A DNA stretch of 64,000 nt. Source: Steroidobacteraceae bacterium. Lineage in GTDB: Bacteria; Pseudomonadota; Gammaproteobacteria; Steroidobacterales; Steroidobacteraceae. Location of the stretch: positions 1-64,000 of the forward strand of contig JABAQN010000022.1 of NCBI GenBank assembly GCA_019187495.1, in the 5' to 3' direction. A model generated the notes under the pieces. The model had not been told where the DNA came from. It did not search any database and saw only the letters and a program-made list of their open reading frames with translations. Shown here one piece after another: positions 27,576 through 37,030 of the stretch. How positions within the stretch are numbered: position 1 is the first letter of the stretch; each line of letters begins with the position of its first letter. A program made the position numbers and the translations under genes.

Positions 27576-28349
27576 ATGACGGATGCGCTCTTTCCCGCCG
27601 GCGCCGTGCTCGTCGTTGGCGGCAGCGGAGGTTTGGGTCGGGCAATCTGCGCCGAGTTCGCGAAAGCCGGTACGGACGTCGCGCTCACCTGTCACCGCAG
27701 GCGGGACGCGGCCGATCAGGTGGCTGCGCAGGTCGAGGGGCTCGGGCGCAGGGCGACCGTGCACCAACTCACGATCGGCGACCCTGAGCGCGTCGAGGCG
27801 GTCGTCGACGAGGCGGCGCGCGCGCACGGGCGGCTGCACACTGTTCTCGTCGGTGCCGGCACGCTCGCGACGCAGGTCAGGGTCGCGGACATGACACGCG
27901 AGCAGTGGTCGACCGTCGTCGACCAGGACCTGAACGGTTTCTGCAACATCGTCCGCGCCACCCTGCCGCGCCTCAGGGCGTGGGGCGGCGGCTCGTACGT
28001 GCATCTGGGCTCGGCCGGACAGCTGCGCTGGCCCGACGGCGACGTGCTGTCCGTCGCACCCAAGGCGGCGATCGAAGCGCTGGTCACCGGCATCGCGCGC
28101 GAGGAAGGCCGGCATGGCATCCGCGCGAACAGCGTGCTGATCGGCGTCATCGAGGCGGGCATGTTTCTCGAGCTGACGAGGCGCGGCGAGTTCGATGACA
28201 AGTGGGTGCGTGCAGTGCGCAAGTCGCTCGCGCTGAAACGCTGGGGCAAGCCGGAAGAAGTCGGGCACGCGGCCGTGTTCCTCGCCTCGACGCGGGCCGC
28301 CTACGTCACGGGGCAACGCATCGCCGTCGCCGGTGGCTACGGTCTCTGA
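27576..28349 (+). CDS. short-chain dehydrogenase/reductase-like protein lacking the catalytic Tyr
   Basis: A 257-residue SDR-fold protein. The dinucleotide motif VVGGSGGLGRAICAEFAKAG is intact and a C-terminal AYVTGQRIAVAGGYGL is typical. The catalytic region is divergent: the Ser is present in HLGSAGQLRW, but the YxxxK motif reads SVAPK, with Ser in place of Tyr, and the usual NNAG strand end is VGAG. It may be catalytically altered, a binding protein, or use another acid. The start is ATG 27576, 35 nt after the Usp gene. It is convergent with the Cys-rich secreted protein gene, 17 bp away. Confidence 0.8.
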   Translation: MTDALFPAGAVLVVGGSGGLGRAICAEFAKAGTDVALTCHRRRDAADQVAAQVEGLGRRATVHQLTIGDPERVEAVVDEAARAHGRLHTVLVGAGTLATQVRVADMTREQWSTVVDQDLNGFCNIVRATLPRLRAWGGGSYVHLGSAGQLRWPDGDVLSVAPKAAIEALVTGIAREEGRHGIRANSVLIGVIEAGMFLELTRRGEFDDKWVRAVRKSLALKRWGKPEEVGHAAVFLASTRAAYVTGQRIAVAGGYGL

Positions 28350-28366
28350 TCGCCCGGCCTGCCGGA

Positions 28367-30457
28367 CTACCGCGCCTGCAGCCGGATCCGGTCGACCCCC
28401 GCGAAAAACCCGGACGAAGCACCGTTGCGACCCGTGATCCTGAGGGTCACCGGCCGCAATCCACGGTGCAGGGTGAAGACGCCGAGGTCGACGGTCACAG
28501 GGCCTTGCACGGCCGGCGCATAGCCGTCGAAGCGGATCGCCGACGGCTGGTGGTCCACTTCGAATTCGAGCTGCCCGTAATCGGGGGCCCGCGTCAGATC
28601 GATCGCGACCCGCCACGCGCCGTCCCGCGGCACCTCCACCATGAGATCGAGCGTCGAGCCGGTTTCGCCGCCGTGCCAGAAGAGCTGCCGGTTGTCGCTC
28701 CAGCCGCGGCCGAAACCCTTCATCTTCTGCCGCGACAGCTCCCCGCCGCGCAGGTGGTAACGATGCTGCAGCGAAAGCCCCTCCCCTTCGAACCCCACCG
28801 CGAAGCGCATCGGCAGCACCGAGCCCGCGATCCCGCCCAGGCCGGTTGCGAGCGCCGAATCGCCGACCGGCAGCCGTTGCGATGGCGGCAGCTCGAGCCG
28901 GCAGTAGCGCTTGCCGTTCAGGCTGAATTCGCTGAGGCAGGCCGCATAGGACAGGTGGCTCGGGCAATGCATGACGAGCCCATCCTTCTGCGCGGACTTT
29001 CGATCCGGCGTCGTGCAGCCGCGGCTCTTCACGCGCCCGATGGCGCCGATCATCCACATCGCCTGGTTGGCGTACTCCTTCTGGTAGCGCGGCCGCAGCT
29101 GCTCGCAGGCGCTCTGCCACACGGGCGGCGTCACATTCTGTCGCGCTACATTCCTGAAGCAGACCGCTGCGTCTCTCCGGTAAACCTCGGCGGGAGTATC
29201 GAGGGACCGGACGCTGGATTGCGCCAGTTCCTGGAGATGGCGACACTCTTGTTCCGTGGGTTTGGGCTCGTAAGGGGAAGGCGCGCTGTCGTCCGCCAGT
29301 TTCCTGTAACAGTCTCGCGCCCGTTCATAGTAGGCGCCGGTGGTGATGGGGTACTGGTTCCCCGGGTCATTGGCCAGCTCGTTGAGCCATCGGCAGTGCG
29401 CGTCACTCGGCTCCGGAAACGGAAAGCGCTGGTGCATCGTGAACGCACAGTTCCGGACGAACAGTTCCTGTCCCGGAAGCGGACCGCCGGTCGAGGGCTT
29501 CCCGTAGTTGGCGAGGACCACGGCGCGGATTGCGGGACGGGTGACCGACTCGAAATAGCCATCGACCGCCACCGGCAGCGCAGCGGCGAAGCCTTTCACT
29601 TCACGGGTGAAATTCCGCTTGAACGCACCGCAGGTCTCGCGCGCGGTCGAGCGGTACTGGTTGTGTGAATCGAAGTAATTGACGCAGCCGTCGTAGATCT
29701 CGCCGACCACCCGGCCGGGCCCGGCGCCGCGCATCACCTGCGCGGTCGAGTACTGGTACCAGGGTTGCCAGTAGAGCGCGTAGTAGCGTTCCTGCGGCAT
29801 GTGGCTGTCATCGCCCATGAGTGCGCTCTCGAGCGCATCCGCGCCGGCCGCCACGGCATTCGCGATACTTTCGGCGAATCGTTTTGCTCCGAGGAGGATG
29901 GCCGCGAGACCACCGCACAGCATGTCCTTCGCGAACCCCGCCGCACCGTCACCCGGGATCAGGTTGCAGACACCCGTGCCGACCGCCTCCACCAATGCCC
30001 ACCAGTCGGGGCCCTGCAAGGCGCTGAACACCCGGTCGAGCGTGCCGGCACCCTTCGAGATCACCCAGCCGATGATGCTGCAGGCGGCGCCCTTGACCGG
30101 CCCCGAGAGCGGCAGCACCGCGCACGACACGGATTTCGCCACGACCTCGCCGCCGATCCGGACCACATCGACCCAGCGCCCATCGCGCGCCGCGGCGAAG
30201 ACCTGCGCCGCCTTCTGCACGCGATCGTCGGCGGGCCCGATGGGCAGGGCATCTCTCGCCTGCTGCTTCGCCGTCTCGAGGGCACATGCCTCGGCTGAAC
30301 CGCCTCCCGCCAGGCATTCGATGAGCGGTCGCGCCGGTGCGAGGGTCGGATCGATCGCCTGGATCACGTAGTCGAGGAGGTCGGCCGCGCGGACCGGAGA
30401 AGCGGCCACGCACAGCAGGATGGCGAGACAGGCCAGCGGCCCCCTTTTTCGGTTCAT
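28367..30457 (-). CDS. large Cys-rich secreted protein with C-terminal beta-sandwich, unknown function
   Basis: Function not recognised. The 696-residue precursor starts with a signal peptide (MNRKRGPLACLAILLCVAAS, cleavage near VRAAD). Residues of about 25-220 are helical and Gly/Ala-rich with hydrophobic stretches (LPLSGPVKGAACSIIGWVIS, GLAAILLGAKRFAESIANA). The middle (about 230-510) is rich in evenly spaced Cys, suggesting several disulfides. The last ~130 residues (WSDNRQLFWHGGETGSTLDL to FFAGVDRIRLQAR) resemble a jelly-roll module that I associate with secreted glycoside-hydrolase-type proteins; that likeness is from memory and should be treated as a lead. No catalytic motif was found. 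Neighbours (SDR, cyclase/FHA gene) do not define a role. Confidence 0.6.
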   Translation of the reverse strand: MNRKRGPLACLAILLCVAASPVRAADLLDYVIQAIDPTLAPARPLIECLAGGGSAEACALETAKQQARDALPIGPADDRVQKAAQVFAAARDGRWVDVVRIGGEVVAKSVSCAVLPLSGPVKGAACSIIGWVISKGAGTLDRVFSALQGPDWWALVEAVGTGVCNLIPGDGAAGFAKDMLCGGLAAILLGAKRFAESIANAVAAGADALESALMGDDSHMPQERYYALYWQPWYQYSTAQVMRGAGPGRVVGEIYDGCVNYFDSHNQYRSTARETCGAFKRNFTREVKGFAAALPVAVDGYFESVTRPAIRAVVLANYGKPSTGGPLPGQELFVRNCAFTMHQRFPFPEPSDAHCRWLNELANDPGNQYPITTGAYYERARDCYRKLADDSAPSPYEPKPTEQECRHLQELAQSSVRSLDTPAEVYRRDAAVCFRNVARQNVTPPVWQSACEQLRPRYQKEYANQAMWMIGAIGRVKSRGCTTPDRKSAQKDGLVMHCPSHLSYAACLSEFSLNGKRYCRLELPPSQRLPVGDSALATGLGGIAGSVLPMRFAVGFEGEGLSLQHRYHLRGGELSRQKMKGFGRGWSDNRQLFWHGGETGSTLDLMVEVPRDGAWRVAIDLTRAPDYGQLEFEVDHQPSAIRFDGYAPAVQGPVTVDLGVFTLHRGLRPVTLRITGRNGASSGFFAGVDRIRLQAR

Positions 30458-30478
30458 GCGACCCCCGACTCCGGTCTT

Positions 30479-31384
30479 TCAGCTCTCCTCGCAGCTGAAG
30501 CGGATCACACCCGGTGCGCCGAGTTCCGGCGCGCGGCCGAGCCCGATCACCCCTTCGCCCTTCAGCTGCATGCTGTCGCGCCGGACGAAGGACTCCTCGC
30601 CGTCGGCGCCCTGCACGAACGTGCCGTTCGTGCTCTGGTCGATGAGTACGATCTTGCCGCGGCTGATTTCGATGCGCGCGTGCAGCCGCGAGATCAGGTT
30701 GCCCTTGACGACCAGATCGTTGTCTTCGGCGCGGCCGAGCGACGCATAGGGCCGGCGCTCGTCGAGCACGACTTCGCCGTCCGCCGTGCGCAGCCGCAGC
30801 CGGACCGCGCGCCGTGCATCACGACCGGCGAGCGCGATCGCCGGGATCATGCTGGTCACGTCTTCGGTCTGCCACAGCACCTCGTAGAGCGTGACCTCGT
30901 TGCCCTGCCCCTTCAGCGTCGCGATGTCGATCTGGCGCACCGACGCACGCCATTCGGGCGCGAGCTGCTCGACGGTCGTGGCGGTGGTGACGATCTGGCC
31001 GGCCTTCGCCTGGCTCGTCATGCGGTTCGCGGTATGGACGGTCGCGCCGAACACGTCGCGATTCTCGAGCACCACGGGACCGAAATGGCAGCCAATGCGA
31101 ATCGCAACCGGGTGACCGTCGTGCTTCAGCTGCGCGTGCACCGAAATCTGCTGCTGCATCTGGGCGGCCGCGTTCAGCGCCTCGTCGGCGGAGGGGAAGG
31201 TCGACATGACCTCGTCGCCCATCGTCTTGATCACCGTGCCGTTGTGCTGCTCGGTCGCGGTCCGCATCACGTCGATGCAGGTCGCGATGGTGTCGCGCGC
31301 GCGCGCATCCCCGAGTTCCTCGAACAATCGAGTGGACCCGACGACGTCGGCGAACAGAATGGCGAGCTCGATATCCTTGCCCAT
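30479..31384 (-). CDS. class III adenylate/guanylate cyclase with C-terminal FHA domain
   Basis: A 301-residue cytoplasmic protein joining a class III nucleotide cyclase domain (about 1-175) to an FHA phosphothreonine-binding domain (about 205-295). Metal Asp residues are present in LFADVVGSTRLF (D13) and KTMGDEV (D57), and K53 sits at the purine-specifying position. In the transition-state helix the usual VNxAAR reads VHTANR, so the Asn is His while the Arg is kept. The FHA part has ASLGRAEDNDLVV, ISRLHARIE and DQSTNGTFV, all standard. It could couple a Ser/Thr phosphorylation signal to cAMP, but activity is unproven. It is 9 nt upstream of nothing obvious and 21 nt before the gene ending at 30457's start. 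Confidence 0.85.
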   Translation of the reverse strand: MGKDIELAILFADVVGSTRLFEELGDARARDTIATCIDVMRTATEQHNGTVIKTMGDEVMSTFPSADEALNAAAQMQQQISVHAQLKHDGHPVAIRIGCHFGPVVLENRDVFGATVHTANRMTSQAKAGQIVTTATTVEQLAPEWRASVRQIDIATLKGQGNEVTLYEVLWQTEDVTSMIPAIALAGRDARRAVRLRLRTADGEVVLDERRPYASLGRAEDNDLVVKGNLISRLHARIEISRGKIVLIDQSTNGTFVQGADGEESFVRRDSMQLKGEGVIGLGRAPELGAPGVIRFSCEES

Positions 31385-31393
31385 GGCACTTTC

Positions 31394-32431
<1,038 letters not shown>

Positions 32432-32545
32432 CGAATCGCTGCCAATCCCGAGGGAGGTGCCCGTTTTGATAGCGCTCTCCACTCGTGCCGCTTCTGCGGG
32501 GACTCCGTGCATTGCGGTTGGTCTATCGCTTTACATTACGCATAG

Positions 32546-32561
32546 TCGACACATATGTCGA
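32546..32561. promoter_or_regulatory. short dyad upstream of the nucleotidyltransferase remnant
   Basis: TCGACA-cata-TGTCGA is a perfect 6-bp inverted repeat with a 4-nt centre. It lies in an unusually AT-richer patch between dusA and the toxin-antitoxin remnants and could be a leftover operator of the decayed module or a dusA regulatory site. No protein can be assigned. Confidence 0.3.
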
Positions 32562-32595
32562 TGGAGCGCCATGTGATTCGCCTGCTCGAGGCCCG

Positions 32596-33033
32596 GCATT
32601 CGCGCAATCTCTTCGGATACACGGCATCGAGATAGCCCCGTCCACCGAAGCCAGGCAGACCGAGACTACGCAGCGCTGGAAACTTGCGCTGCGCATCATC
32701 GAGTCCGGCGCAGAAGTGCCGACGAAAATCGAATTTTTCCGTCGTGGCCTTCGTGGCGAGAAGCCACTGGAACCCGTGGATGCAGGGATCATCCACACGT
32801 ACCGCCTCCACCCTGTGATCGTGCAGCACCACTCGGTACATACGGCATTCGCCCGGAAATTCTCGGCTCTGCCGCTTCGCGGGCAAGTGTTCGCCTACCT
32901 GGAACCCGAGTACCAGGATCACTACGGAAACAGGCGCACCTGGAACGAACTGCAGGAGCAGGATCCCTTCCGCGCGTTTGTCGCCGAGCGCATCAAGGCG
33001 ATCAGGTCCGCTGGCTCGAATTCACGAACCTGA
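32596..33033 (+). pseudogene. remnant of an AbiEii-like nucleotidyltransferase toxin
   Basis: The frame here encodes RIHGIEIAPSTEARQTETTQ, then KLALRIIESGAEVPTKIEFF and the tail AYLEPEYQDHYGNRRTWNEL, ending at 33033. The TKIEF-x-RR strand followed by an HPVIVQHHSVHTAFARKFSA region looks like the core-to-C-terminal part of AbiEii/AbiGii nucleotidyltransferase toxins, but the N-terminal nucleotidyltransferase motif (GSxxD) is absent. A short ORF in another frame just upstream (from 32553) ends at about 32630, as if a deletion or frameshift had broken a longer gene. Family assignment is tentative. Confidence 0.4.
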
Positions 33034-33116
33034 AGGGACACAAAGGAGACAACTCCCTTCCGCCACCGCCCGGTTTCCGATCATGGAAACGCCCTTGGAA
33101 GCCTCATTCCGAGGGC

Positions 33117-33145
33117 TTGACCATTTTCGTACAGTGCCGTACGGT
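33117..33145 (+). promoter_or_regulatory. possible promoter/operator of the Phd-PIN pair
   Basis: TTGACC (33117-33122) is followed after 17 bp by TACGGT (33140-33145), a weak -10. The perfect 8-bp palindrome CCGTACGG (33137-33144) overlaps it and a partial copy, CGTACA, lies 8 bp upstream. Antitoxin/toxin complexes usually bind such repeats over their own promoter; here this is inference. Confidence 0.35.
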
Positions 33146-33162
33146 TGGGGATGAGGTGGCTC

Positions 33163-33417
33163 ATGGCGAAACCCGGCCGAAAAGGGGCTGAAGAAGCCCG
33201 CAACCAGCTTCCGGACCTCCTGACAGCGGCCGAAAAGGGCCGATCAACGGTCATTACCCGGCATGGCCGCCCTGTAGCAGCCCTCGTTCCGATGAGCGAT
33301 TTCACCGGCGGCAACCGGCAGCAATCGCTCGTGCCGCTCGAGGGCTCAGGCGTCGGGCTATGGGGAAAGGACAGCGCAGGTACGCTTCGTGACCTGCGCG
33401 ACGAATGGAGCCGCTAG
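33163..33417 (+). CDS. type II antitoxin, Phd/YefM family
   Basis: An 84-residue DNA-binding antitoxin. The Phd/YefM fold is seen in EEARNQLPDLLTAAEKGRST followed by VITRHGRPVAALVPMSDF; the C-terminal tail (about 50-84, ending LRDLRDEWSR) would wrap the toxin. ATG 33163 is chosen because GAGG lies 6 nt upstream; in-frame starts at 33145 and 33151 exist. Its 3' end overlaps the PIN toxin gene by 13 nt, the usual translational coupling of antitoxin and toxin. Confidence 0.85.
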   Translation: MAKPGRKGAEEARNQLPDLLTAAEKGRSTVITRHGRPVAALVPMSDFTGGNRQQSLVPLEGSGVGLWGKDSAGTLRDLRDEWSR

Positions 33418-33830
33418 ATCTTTCGGGCTTGCCCGAGCACGCCCTGCTGTTACTCGATACACCGCCCCTCATCTGTTGGTTCGAAGCCCACCCCGAACTC
33501 GGGCCGCGTTTCCGGCCTCTGTTCGAGGCGCATCGGGATGGCGGCGTGCGCTTTGCGGTGACCACGATAAGCCTTGCGGAAGTCATGACCGGCCCGCTGC
33601 AATCGAACGACGAGGCGTTGGCGCGCCGCTATCGGAACATCCTCGAATCCTGGCAGATCGTCGAGCTGGACGCCGCCATCGCGGAAAATGCCGCACGACT
33701 TCGCGCAGCCGCACGCCTGAAATTGCCCGAGGCCGTACAGGCCGCCAGCGCGCTGGCGGTCAATGCCGATGCGCTGATCACTCACGACCGCGATTTTTCG
33801 CGATTGAAGTCCTTGCGGGTGCTTTCCTGA
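33405..33830 (+). CDS. type II toxin, PIN-domain (VapC-like) ribonuclease
   Basis: A 141-residue PIN-domain endoribonuclease. Acidic residues expected in the active site are D18 (ALLLLDTPPLI), the Glu of ISLAEVM, a Glu instead of Asp in LPEAVQAASAL, and the Asp residues of ITHDRDFSRL. Toxins of this class cleave tRNA or rRNA when freed from the antitoxin. It overlaps its antitoxin gene and ends 92 bp before the urea transporter. The Asp to Glu change at the third position is a conservative substitution, so activity is plausible. Confidence 0.85.
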   Translation: MEPLDLSGLPEHALLLLDTPPLICWFEAHPELGPRFRPLFEAHRDGGVRFAVTTISLAEVMTGPLQSNDEALARRYRNILESWQIVELDAAIAENAARLRAAARLKLPEAVQAASALAVNADALITHDRDFSRLKSLRVLS

Positions 33831-33922
33831 AGGCGTCGCCCGTCCGGGCGTGAATCCTCCGGGGAGTGCAGCGGTTTCGACTACGATTGCGGCAACGCGA
33901 ACGCTGCAAGGACTCCCGCTTC

Positions 33923-34924
33923 ATGGCAATACGATTCTCGTCGACTGGCCTCGTCGTGGGTGAGGACACCAGGTTTTCCCTGCCCGCTTTCGTCGACGCG
34001 ATCCTGCGCGGGGTCGGGCAGGTGATGCTGATGAACAACGCCTGGACCGGCCTGCTCTTCCTCGCCGGGATATTCCTCAATTCGGCGCTGTTCGGCGCCG
34101 CGGCGCTGCTCGGCACCGCGGTCAGCACGGCGACCGCCCTGCTGCTCGGCGCCGACCGCGCATCCATCCGGGATGGACTCTTCGGCTTCAACGGCGGGCT
34201 CGTCGCGATCGCGCTGCTCTACTTCCTCGAGCCGAACCCCCTGACCTGGGGCTGCGTCGTCTTCGCCGCAGCGGGGTCGACGATCGTCATGGCGGCGATG
34301 GCCTCCCTGCTCGACACGTGGAAGGTCCCCGCGCTCACGGCACCGTTCGTGTTCACGTCACTGTGCTTTTTCCTCGCGACGGCGCGCTTCGGAAGACTCG
34401 AAACCACGAATCTCCTGCCGACCGCCGGCCTGCCGCAGACCGCGGCCGTGGAGGGCGTGGTGACCGCCGCGACGGTTGGCGAGGGCCTCTTCAACGGAAT
34501 CGCCCAGGTATTTTTCCAGGGCAGCCTGCTGACGGGCATCGTGTTCGCGATCGGGCTGCTGGTCGGCTCATGGCGCGCCTGCGTTGCGGCGCTCGCGGGT
34601 TCCCTCGTCGGCATCCTCGTCGCATGGGGCATGGGCGCGGCCGAACCCGCGATCCGCGCCGGGGCGTTCGGCTTCAACAGTGTGCTGGTCGCGATCGCGT
34701 TCGGCGCCGTGTTCCTCGCGCCGGGCCGCGGCGCCACTTTCGCTTACGCGTTGCTCGCAACCATCGCGACGCCGGTGGTATTCGCGGCCGTGTCAGCCGC
34801 ACTCGAGCCGCTCGGTGTGCCGGCGCTCACCCTGCCCTTCGTGCTCGTCACGTGGCTGTTCCTGTTTGCGAGCCAGCGATTTCTCGGGCTATCGCGAGCT
34901 GCCGCCAAAGACTCGCCTCACTGA
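33923..34924 (+). CDS. urea transporter, UT family
   Basis: An inner-membrane channel-type protein of 333 residues with about ten membrane helices in two homologous halves, each carrying the UT selectivity-filter signature: GLFGFNGGLVAIALLYF in the first and GAFGFNSVLVAIAFGAVFLA in the second. The N-terminal half shows MLMNNAWTGLLFLAGIFLNS, also typical. ATG 33923 is preferred over upstream in-frame codons. There is no urease nearby, but arginase (25669-26586) makes urea, so export or recapture is possible. The 3' end overlaps the convergent TonB receptor gene by 36 bp. Confidence 0.93.
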   Translation: MAIRFSSTGLVVGEDTRFSLPAFVDAILRGVGQVMLMNNAWTGLLFLAGIFLNSALFGAAALLGTAVSTATALLLGADRASIRDGLFGFNGGLVAIALLYFLEPNPLTWGCVVFAAAGSTIVMAAMASLLDTWKVPALTAPFVFTSLCFFLATARFGRLETTNLLPTAGLPQTAAVEGVVTAATVGEGLFNGIAQVFFQGSLLTGIVFAIGLLVGSWRACVAALAGSLVGILVAWGMGAAEPAIRAGAFGFNSVLVAIAFGAVFLAPGRGATFAYALLATIATPVVFAAVSAALEPLGVPALTLPFVLVTWLFLFASQRFLGLSRAAAKDSPH

Positions 34925-36925
34925 CAGCCGGGCGTACGGTTCGATCCTGAGAGTGCGGATCTCGATGTAATCGAGCGGCGCACTGCCACGAACCCCGGAG
35001 AAGATCTCGCGCTTCCGCTCGGCCGCCCGGTCGGTGAGGTTGTTGAGTTCGAGGCGCACATTCCAGGCGGGTGCAGGCTCGAATTCCACGAAGGCATCCA
35101 CCGACGTTCCGAGCCGGTCGGTCCGGATCTCGTTGAACCGGTACTCCGTCTCGGTGCGCGCCAGTTCGACGGCGAAGCCCCAGTGGGCCTGCCAACGCGG
35201 CAGGTCCTGCGTAAACGTGCCGGTCGCTTCCAGCGGCGCGTCTCCGGAGATGCGCCGCGACTCGCCCGTGGCCGGATCGGTCGCACGGCTGTCGCGCCAC
35301 AGGGCGTCGATCTTCACGCGCATCGGCGGCAGCCCGCGCCATTGCATCGGCAGCGTCAGGTTGAGCTCGAACTCGTTGCGCTCGCCGGCGCCGATATTGC
35401 CGATGCCGTCGAACGGCGTAGGGCCGGCAATCGGAATGCGATCCACAAGGTCCGCGATCTGCTCGTGGCGCGCTGCCAGCACGAAGGCAGCGCCCTGCGT
35501 GAAATGCCGCTCCCACGCGAGCTCGGTGCGCCACGTCTGATCTGGCTCCAGATCAGGATTGCCCGCGGTGACGGTCTGCGACGTCAGTGAAGCCGAGCTC
35601 ACGAAATCGCCGAAGTCGAGCTGTCCCACCTCGCGCTCGACCAGCAGGCGCCACTGGTCGGCGGACGTTGGCGCCCATGACAGCAGCGCCCTCGGCTTGG
35701 TGAAGAAGAACGTCTTGCCGAGGCTGCTGTCGCCGCTCTGGCTCAACTGCGAGCGCTCGAATCGCAAGCCGGACTCGAGCAACCAGCGCGAGGAAATCCG
35801 CCATGTCGCCGTCGCAAACGCCTCGCCGCGAAGCTCCTCAACACGCACGTCTGCAGCCGGCAGCGGAATTTCGATGCCGTTCTCGGTCAACCCGCTGTGG
35901 CTGTCAAGTATGTTCAAGGCGGTTTCGAGACCGCCTTCCAGCGCCAGGCGATCGCCGTTGAGCCGCAGCGTACCGCGCACGATCGACTCGCTGGCATCCG
36001 AGTCCTCGCGCGAGGATGCACGCTCGTCGGCTGCGACACTGCGCTCGCCGCCCCGTTCACGGGCGTTGCGCTGGATGCCGAAGACCTCGAGCTGCAGGCC
36101 GTCGGACAACGGGCGCTCATAGTGGGCGCTCAGCTCCGAGTTTCGCTTGTCTTTGAACTCTTCGCCGGTCGACAGGGAGAACGCCGGCACGACCCGGTCA
36201 TCGACGATGTGTGCAGCGAACTTCTCCTGCCTCAGGGCGGCGTGCACCCGCAGGTTCCCCTCCCCGGCCCCGGACTGGTAGTTCGTGGCCAGCTCTGCGA
36301 TCCGTGCGCCTTCGTCCTGCGAGTAGCGACCGTCGCGCAGGATGGCGCCGTCCGCGGCCACGCGGGGGCGTGTACCGCTGCCGTGCTCGTCATCGACCGT
36401 GCGGTAGAGCGCACCGGAGAGCTCGAACAGCTTGTCCCCGGACTGACGCGAGAACTCGCCGGCGACGCGAGGTGCGTGAAAGCCCCGGCGATAAGTTGCC
36501 TCACCGATTTCGACGGCGGAACGGGTCGCCAGATCGCGCACGCGAACGATATTCGCCAGCACGGACTGGCCCTGCATGTCGATGCCGGGTGCGCCGGCGC
36601 GGATCAGTTCGATGTGATCGACCGTGCCGGCCGGAATCCTGCGCAGCAGGGCTTCGAGCGTTTCGTGCTTGCTGGCCGGACGGCTTCCGTCGATGAGCAC
36701 ATTGCCGGCGGCATCCGCATAGCCCCGGATGTCGGGATCGATGTCGCTGAACTTGTACCCCGGCAGCAGCATCAGCATGTCGAACGCCGAGTACGGCTGG
36801 GCCTGCGCGAAGAAGGCTGCGCCGTACTCGGTCACGGGCGCGGCCTCGGACTGCGCGGCGTGGGGCGCAGTGGCGTACACGAGCAGCATCCAGGCCACGA
36901 AAACTCTGCAAAGGCGTATCGGCAC
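34889..36925 (-). CDS. TonB-dependent receptor
   Basis: Outer-membrane receptor of 678 residues. GTG 36925 begins MPIRLCRVFVAWMLLVYATA, a signal peptide, with GGGGAG upstream. A plug domain follows (FDMLMLLPGYKFSDIDPDIR, GNVLIDGSRPASKHETLEAL, VDHIELIRAGAPGIDMQGQS), then a 22-strand-type barrel. The C-terminus (PYARLSVRRVFGGSSR) lacks the usual terminal aromatic. The plug type (IDPDIRGY, LRRIP, IELIRAGAPGIDMQG) matches the receptor group with an outer-membrane beta-barrel domain rather than classic siderophore receptors. The ligand is unknown. It lies 105 bp downstream of the kinase gene of the PepSY two-component operon and may be one of its targets. Confidence 0.88.
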   Translation of the reverse strand: MPIRLCRVFVAWMLLVYATAPHAAQSEAAPVTEYGAAFFAQAQPYSAFDMLMLLPGYKFSDIDPDIRGYADAAGNVLIDGSRPASKHETLEALLRRIPAGTVDHIELIRAGAPGIDMQGQSVLANIVRVRDLATRSAVEIGEATYRRGFHAPRVAGEFSRQSGDKLFELSGALYRTVDDEHGSGTRPRVAADGAILRDGRYSQDEGARIAELATNYQSGAGEGNLRVHAALRQEKFAAHIVDDRVVPAFSLSTGEEFKDKRNSELSAHYERPLSDGLQLEVFGIQRNARERGGERSVAADERASSREDSDASESIVRGTLRLNGDRLALEGGLETALNILDSHSGLTENGIEIPLPAADVRVEELRGEAFATATWRISSRWLLESGLRFERSQLSQSGDSSLGKTFFFTKPRALLSWAPTSADQWRLLVEREVGQLDFGDFVSSASLTSQTVTAGNPDLEPDQTWRTELAWERHFTQGAAFVLAARHEQIADLVDRIPIAGPTPFDGIGNIGAGERNEFELNLTLPMQWRGLPPMRVKIDALWRDSRATDPATGESRRISGDAPLEATGTFTQDLPRWQAHWGFAVELARTETEYRFNEIRTDRLGTSVDAFVEFEPAPAWNVRLELNNLTDRAAERKREIFSGVRGSAPLDYIEIRTLRIEPYARLSVRRVFGGSSR

Positions 36926-36978
36926 GGCATTCTCCCCGGTCGGCTCCGCGCCTTCGATGCGCGGAACCCGTGCGATGG

Positions 36979-37002
36979 AGCATGCGCCGGGGCCGCTGAC
37001 GA
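36979..37002 (-). promoter_or_regulatory. weak GTCAG-type element upstream of the TonB receptor gene
   Basis: Minus strand: TCGTCAG (36996-37002), 11 bp, then CATGCT (36979-36984). This imitates the half-site to -10 spacing of the stronger boxes around 39.4, 40.7, 49.7 and 52.9 kb, but the upstream half-site (CTGCAGG) and the -10 are poor. Additional CTGAC repeats at 11-bp spacing (37018-37035) overlap the end of the kinase gene. Confidence 0.3.
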
Positions 37003-37030
37003 GCCGCCTGCAGGAATCGTCAGGTTGCCG

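Noticed and set aside
32485-32595. Start of the ORF over the nucleotidyltransferase remnant
   Set aside because: Codons before about 32596 look like random translation and include the dyad; only the later part resembles a toxin fragment.
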